DNA of 64,000 nt from Symbiodinium natans (Eukaryota > Sar > Dinophyceae > Suessiales > Symbiodiniaceae). Position 1 is the stretch's first letter. Each line of letters begins with the position of its first letter. The stretch lies in NCBI GenBank assembly GCA_905221605.1, contig CAJNDS010002491.1:269854-333853 (forward strand), in the 5' to 3' direction. The notes below the pieces were generated by a model. The model had not been told where the DNA came from. It did not search any database and saw only the letters and a program-made list of their open reading frames with translations. This document shows positions 62,701 to 64,000 of the stretch, in pieces. Both the position numbers and the translations under genes were made by a program.

Positions 62701-63499
62701 GGTTTGCTCATCAGCGGGTATAAGGGTTTCAGGTGTTGGAGGTTTAGGGTTTTAGGGTCTTTTAGGTTTTTGGGTGTAGGGTTTAGAGTTTTGAGCGTTT
62801 TAGGGTTTAGGGTTTTCGGGGTTTTGGGTTTAGGGCTGAGGGTTCTTTAAGGGTTCGAGTTCGAGGGCTTGGGGTTACGGTCTGCTTGGTGTCTGGATAC
62901 GACTTAGCTGATCAACGCCGCGTCTGGGTGCTAGAGTGATCCCGGAGCCAGCTCCGTTCAATTTGGCTTGTGGGCCTTGTAGGGCTAGCAGGCTTTATAG
63001 GTTAATGGGTCTTACCCAGGGTTTGGGTTTAGGGTTTAGGGTTATAGAGTCCATAGGGTTGTATAGTTCATAGGGTTTAGGGTTTAGGGTTATCGAGTTC
63101 ATAGGATTTAGAAGAAGGTCCCCAGAATACCTGGAGCTTGCCGTCGTTCATGCCGCGGCAGGGTGCGACAGTGGCTTTTCGAATTTAGTCCAAGTCGTAG
63201 TGGATTTCCATGTACAAACGCTAAACCCTAAACCCTGAGCCCTAAACCCTAACCCCGACCCCGATTTGGGGGGTGTAAGGTTGACAGGGTTTCCGGCCTC
63301 GGGTTAAGGGTTCGGGTGCAGGAATTATGGGACTCTACAGGGTTTCATGTGGATTCCCAGGGTTCACGGCTTACAAGGCATGTAGGACGTTACGGTCTCT
63401 GCGGCCAAGATACCAAACAGGCTGAGTGAAGATGCTGGTGATTAAGATCGGCGTGAGCACGATGTTGACAAACAGCCTGTGCGTCACCGACGGCTCAAG
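59751..63499 (-). CDS. Bestrophin-like anion channel
   Basis: Exons, 5' to 3': 63499-63394 (hydrophobic LFVNIVLTPILITSIFTQPV, a membrane segment), (gap), 62662-62631 (CVLFSVIPIF, hydrophobic), 61739-61668, 61188-61134, 60172-60074, and a terminal exon 59805-59751 (KLVPRVKARKVALFKPA, stop TAG). Two exons give the family's strongest motif: NFIGVELENPFG, then DRNDLPLDHFQGEMNNC; bestrophin/UPF0187 proteins share G-x-E-x-E-x-P-F-G-x-D-x-N-D-L-P-L-D. The phases 61668/61188 (0) and 61134/60172 (split Gly) agree. Bestrophins are chloride/bicarbonate channels; in algae some sit in the thylakoid. The N-terminal start and middle exons were not found. Confidence 0.75.
60200..60315. repeat. Poly-G run followed by TTTGGGG array
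   Basis: Poly-G (about 60189-60206), then about 12 homogeneous TTTGGGG units, just upstream of the acceptor of the exon at 60074-60172. Confidence 0.93.
60540..60950. other. Unique sequence with open plus-strand frame, gene doubtful
   Basis: A 154-codon plus-strand frame spans 60544-61008, but its second half is CCCTAAA-like repeat and the first half has no domain, RBS-like or splice evidence. It lies inside the bestrophin gene's intron. Confidence 0.3.
61010..61108. repeat. CCCTAAA telomere-like array
   Basis: About 13 perfect units. Confidence 0.95.
61134..61188 (-). CDS. Bestrophin motif exon NDLPLD
   Basis: Eighteen codons, DRNDLPLDHFQGEMNNCE, plus one base. Acceptor GTCAG|GAC, GC donor GAGG|GCCC. 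A CCCTAAA array (61010-61108) lies on its downstream side. Confidence 0.82.
61555..61625. repeat. CCCTAAA telomere-like array
   Basis: About nine perfect units downstream of the ENPFG exon. Confidence 0.94.
61668..61739 (-). CDS. Bestrophin motif exon ENPFG
   Basis: Twenty-four codons including MSCLNFIGVELENPFGQ. Acceptor CCCCAG|GGC and GC donor CAG|GCTC, in phase 0 with DRNDLPLD. Confidence 0.82.
62380..62615. repeat. CCCTAAA/CCCCAAA array
   Basis: Degenerate at left, perfect units at 62560-62610, on the downstream side of the exon at 62631-62662. Confidence 0.9.
63394..63499 (-). CDS. Bestrophin-like exon with membrane segment
   Basis: About 35 codons after TTAG|CTT. Sequence EPSVTHRLFVNIVLTPILIT continues hydrophobic, then VWYLGRRD and donor C|GTAACG. 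One membrane-spanning helix is evident. Assignment to the bestrophin gene rests on strand and position. Confidence 0.5.
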
Positions 63500-63579
63500 C
63501 TAAGGCAGTGAGAGGCATGGAGAGAAAGAAGGACAGAAATAAAGCTAGCAAGAAAGAAAAAGATGAAAGAAATTAAGAG

Positions 63580-63584
<5 letters not shown>

Positions 63585-63631
<47 letters not shown>

Positions 63632-63645
63632 GAGAGAGAGAGACG
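63585..63645. repeat. (GA)n microsatellite
   Basis: About 60 bp of GA with one GC step. The Ser-Leu frame on the minus strand is an artefact. Confidence 0.95.
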
Positions 63646-64000
63646 CGGGCTGAGCTCTAAACCCAAGAACCGAGACAGAGGCCGACTGCCTAGGGTTTAG
63701 GGTGTAGGGTTTAGGGGCCCCTATTTAAGAACAGGAATTCAGGTAAGGGACCAGGCGCCTCATTGAATCTTAGTACATGAGGACCCAGAGTCCTACAACC
63801 CTGCTGTACTACAGCAGCCAGGTCGAGTGTCATAGGGTTAAGGGTTTCGAGTTTAGGGTTTCGGGTTCAAGGGCTCCACATCAGATTTCTCATGTGGGAG
63901 CCCTTCCATGGTATAGCCCGTTACACGACAGAGACCTTAGGGTCTATAGGGTCGAGGGTTGGGGGTTTAGGGTTACCCGAAACCCTAAACCCTAAACCCG

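Noticed and set aside
63484-63666. Ser-Leu-rich minus-strand frame
   Set aside because: GA microsatellite artefact next to a real hydrophobic exon.

Overview
Eukaryotic nuclear DNA, most likely from a dinoflagellate (Symbiodiniaceae or a relative; inferred, no marker gene settles it). The reasons are plant-type telomere repeats (TTTAGGG/CCCTAAA), all confident genes on one strand, many GC and GA 5' splice sites with introns ending AG|G, very small exons, and several families of short palindromic elements. An apicomplexan such as Eimeria, whose genome also carries dispersed AGGGTTT repeats, is the main alternative, but the CAG arrays typical of Eimeria are absent.

By eye a third or more of the window is telomere-like sequence: dozens of interstitial arrays of TTTAGGG or CCCTAAA and local variants (TTTTAGGG, TTTGGGG, TTTCGGG, TTTCGGGG, GGGTTATTA). 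Most long open frames are translations of these arrays and are not genes. Between the arrays lie islands of 20-150 bp. Read on the minus strand and joined at AG|G acceptors and GT/GC/GA donors, the islands form in-phase proteins. The arrays therefore sit mainly in introns.

Gene order on the minus strand, from high to low coordinates: a bestrophin-like anion channel (63.5-59.75 kb); the possible start of a small gene (59.58 kb); a Lys/Glu-rich coiled-coil protein (about 58.4-53.2 kb); a kinesin-1-like heavy chain, with motor exons from 46.3 to 37.8 kb and neck/stalk exons to 30.65 kb; a gene of unknown function (29.4-27.5 kb); a 160-codon exon of an unknown family (26.8-26.3 kb); a leucine-rich-repeat protein modelled from ATG to stop in 15 exons (25.22-20.11 kb); and a coiled-coil protein of at least 21 short exons (18.26-1.88 kb). 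One exon of unrecognised type lies at 36.5-36.2 kb and one possible plus-strand gene at 25.4 kb.

Three points stand out. (1) Introns tend to start with TTTAGGG and end with CCCTAAA in the transcript, so many could fold as hairpins, and CCCTAAA arrays supply CTAAAC branch-site-like motifs. (2) Several arrays are bracketed by direct repeats of 16-35 bp copied from exon or element sequence, as expected if telomere-like DNA was inserted with target duplication. (3) At least seven families of roughly 80-200 bp inverted-repeat elements are present, some themselves split by telomere-like DNA. No tRNA, rRNA, CRISPR array or plausible prokaryotic gene was seen. Exon joins were made by hand from the genome alone; RNA data would decide them.
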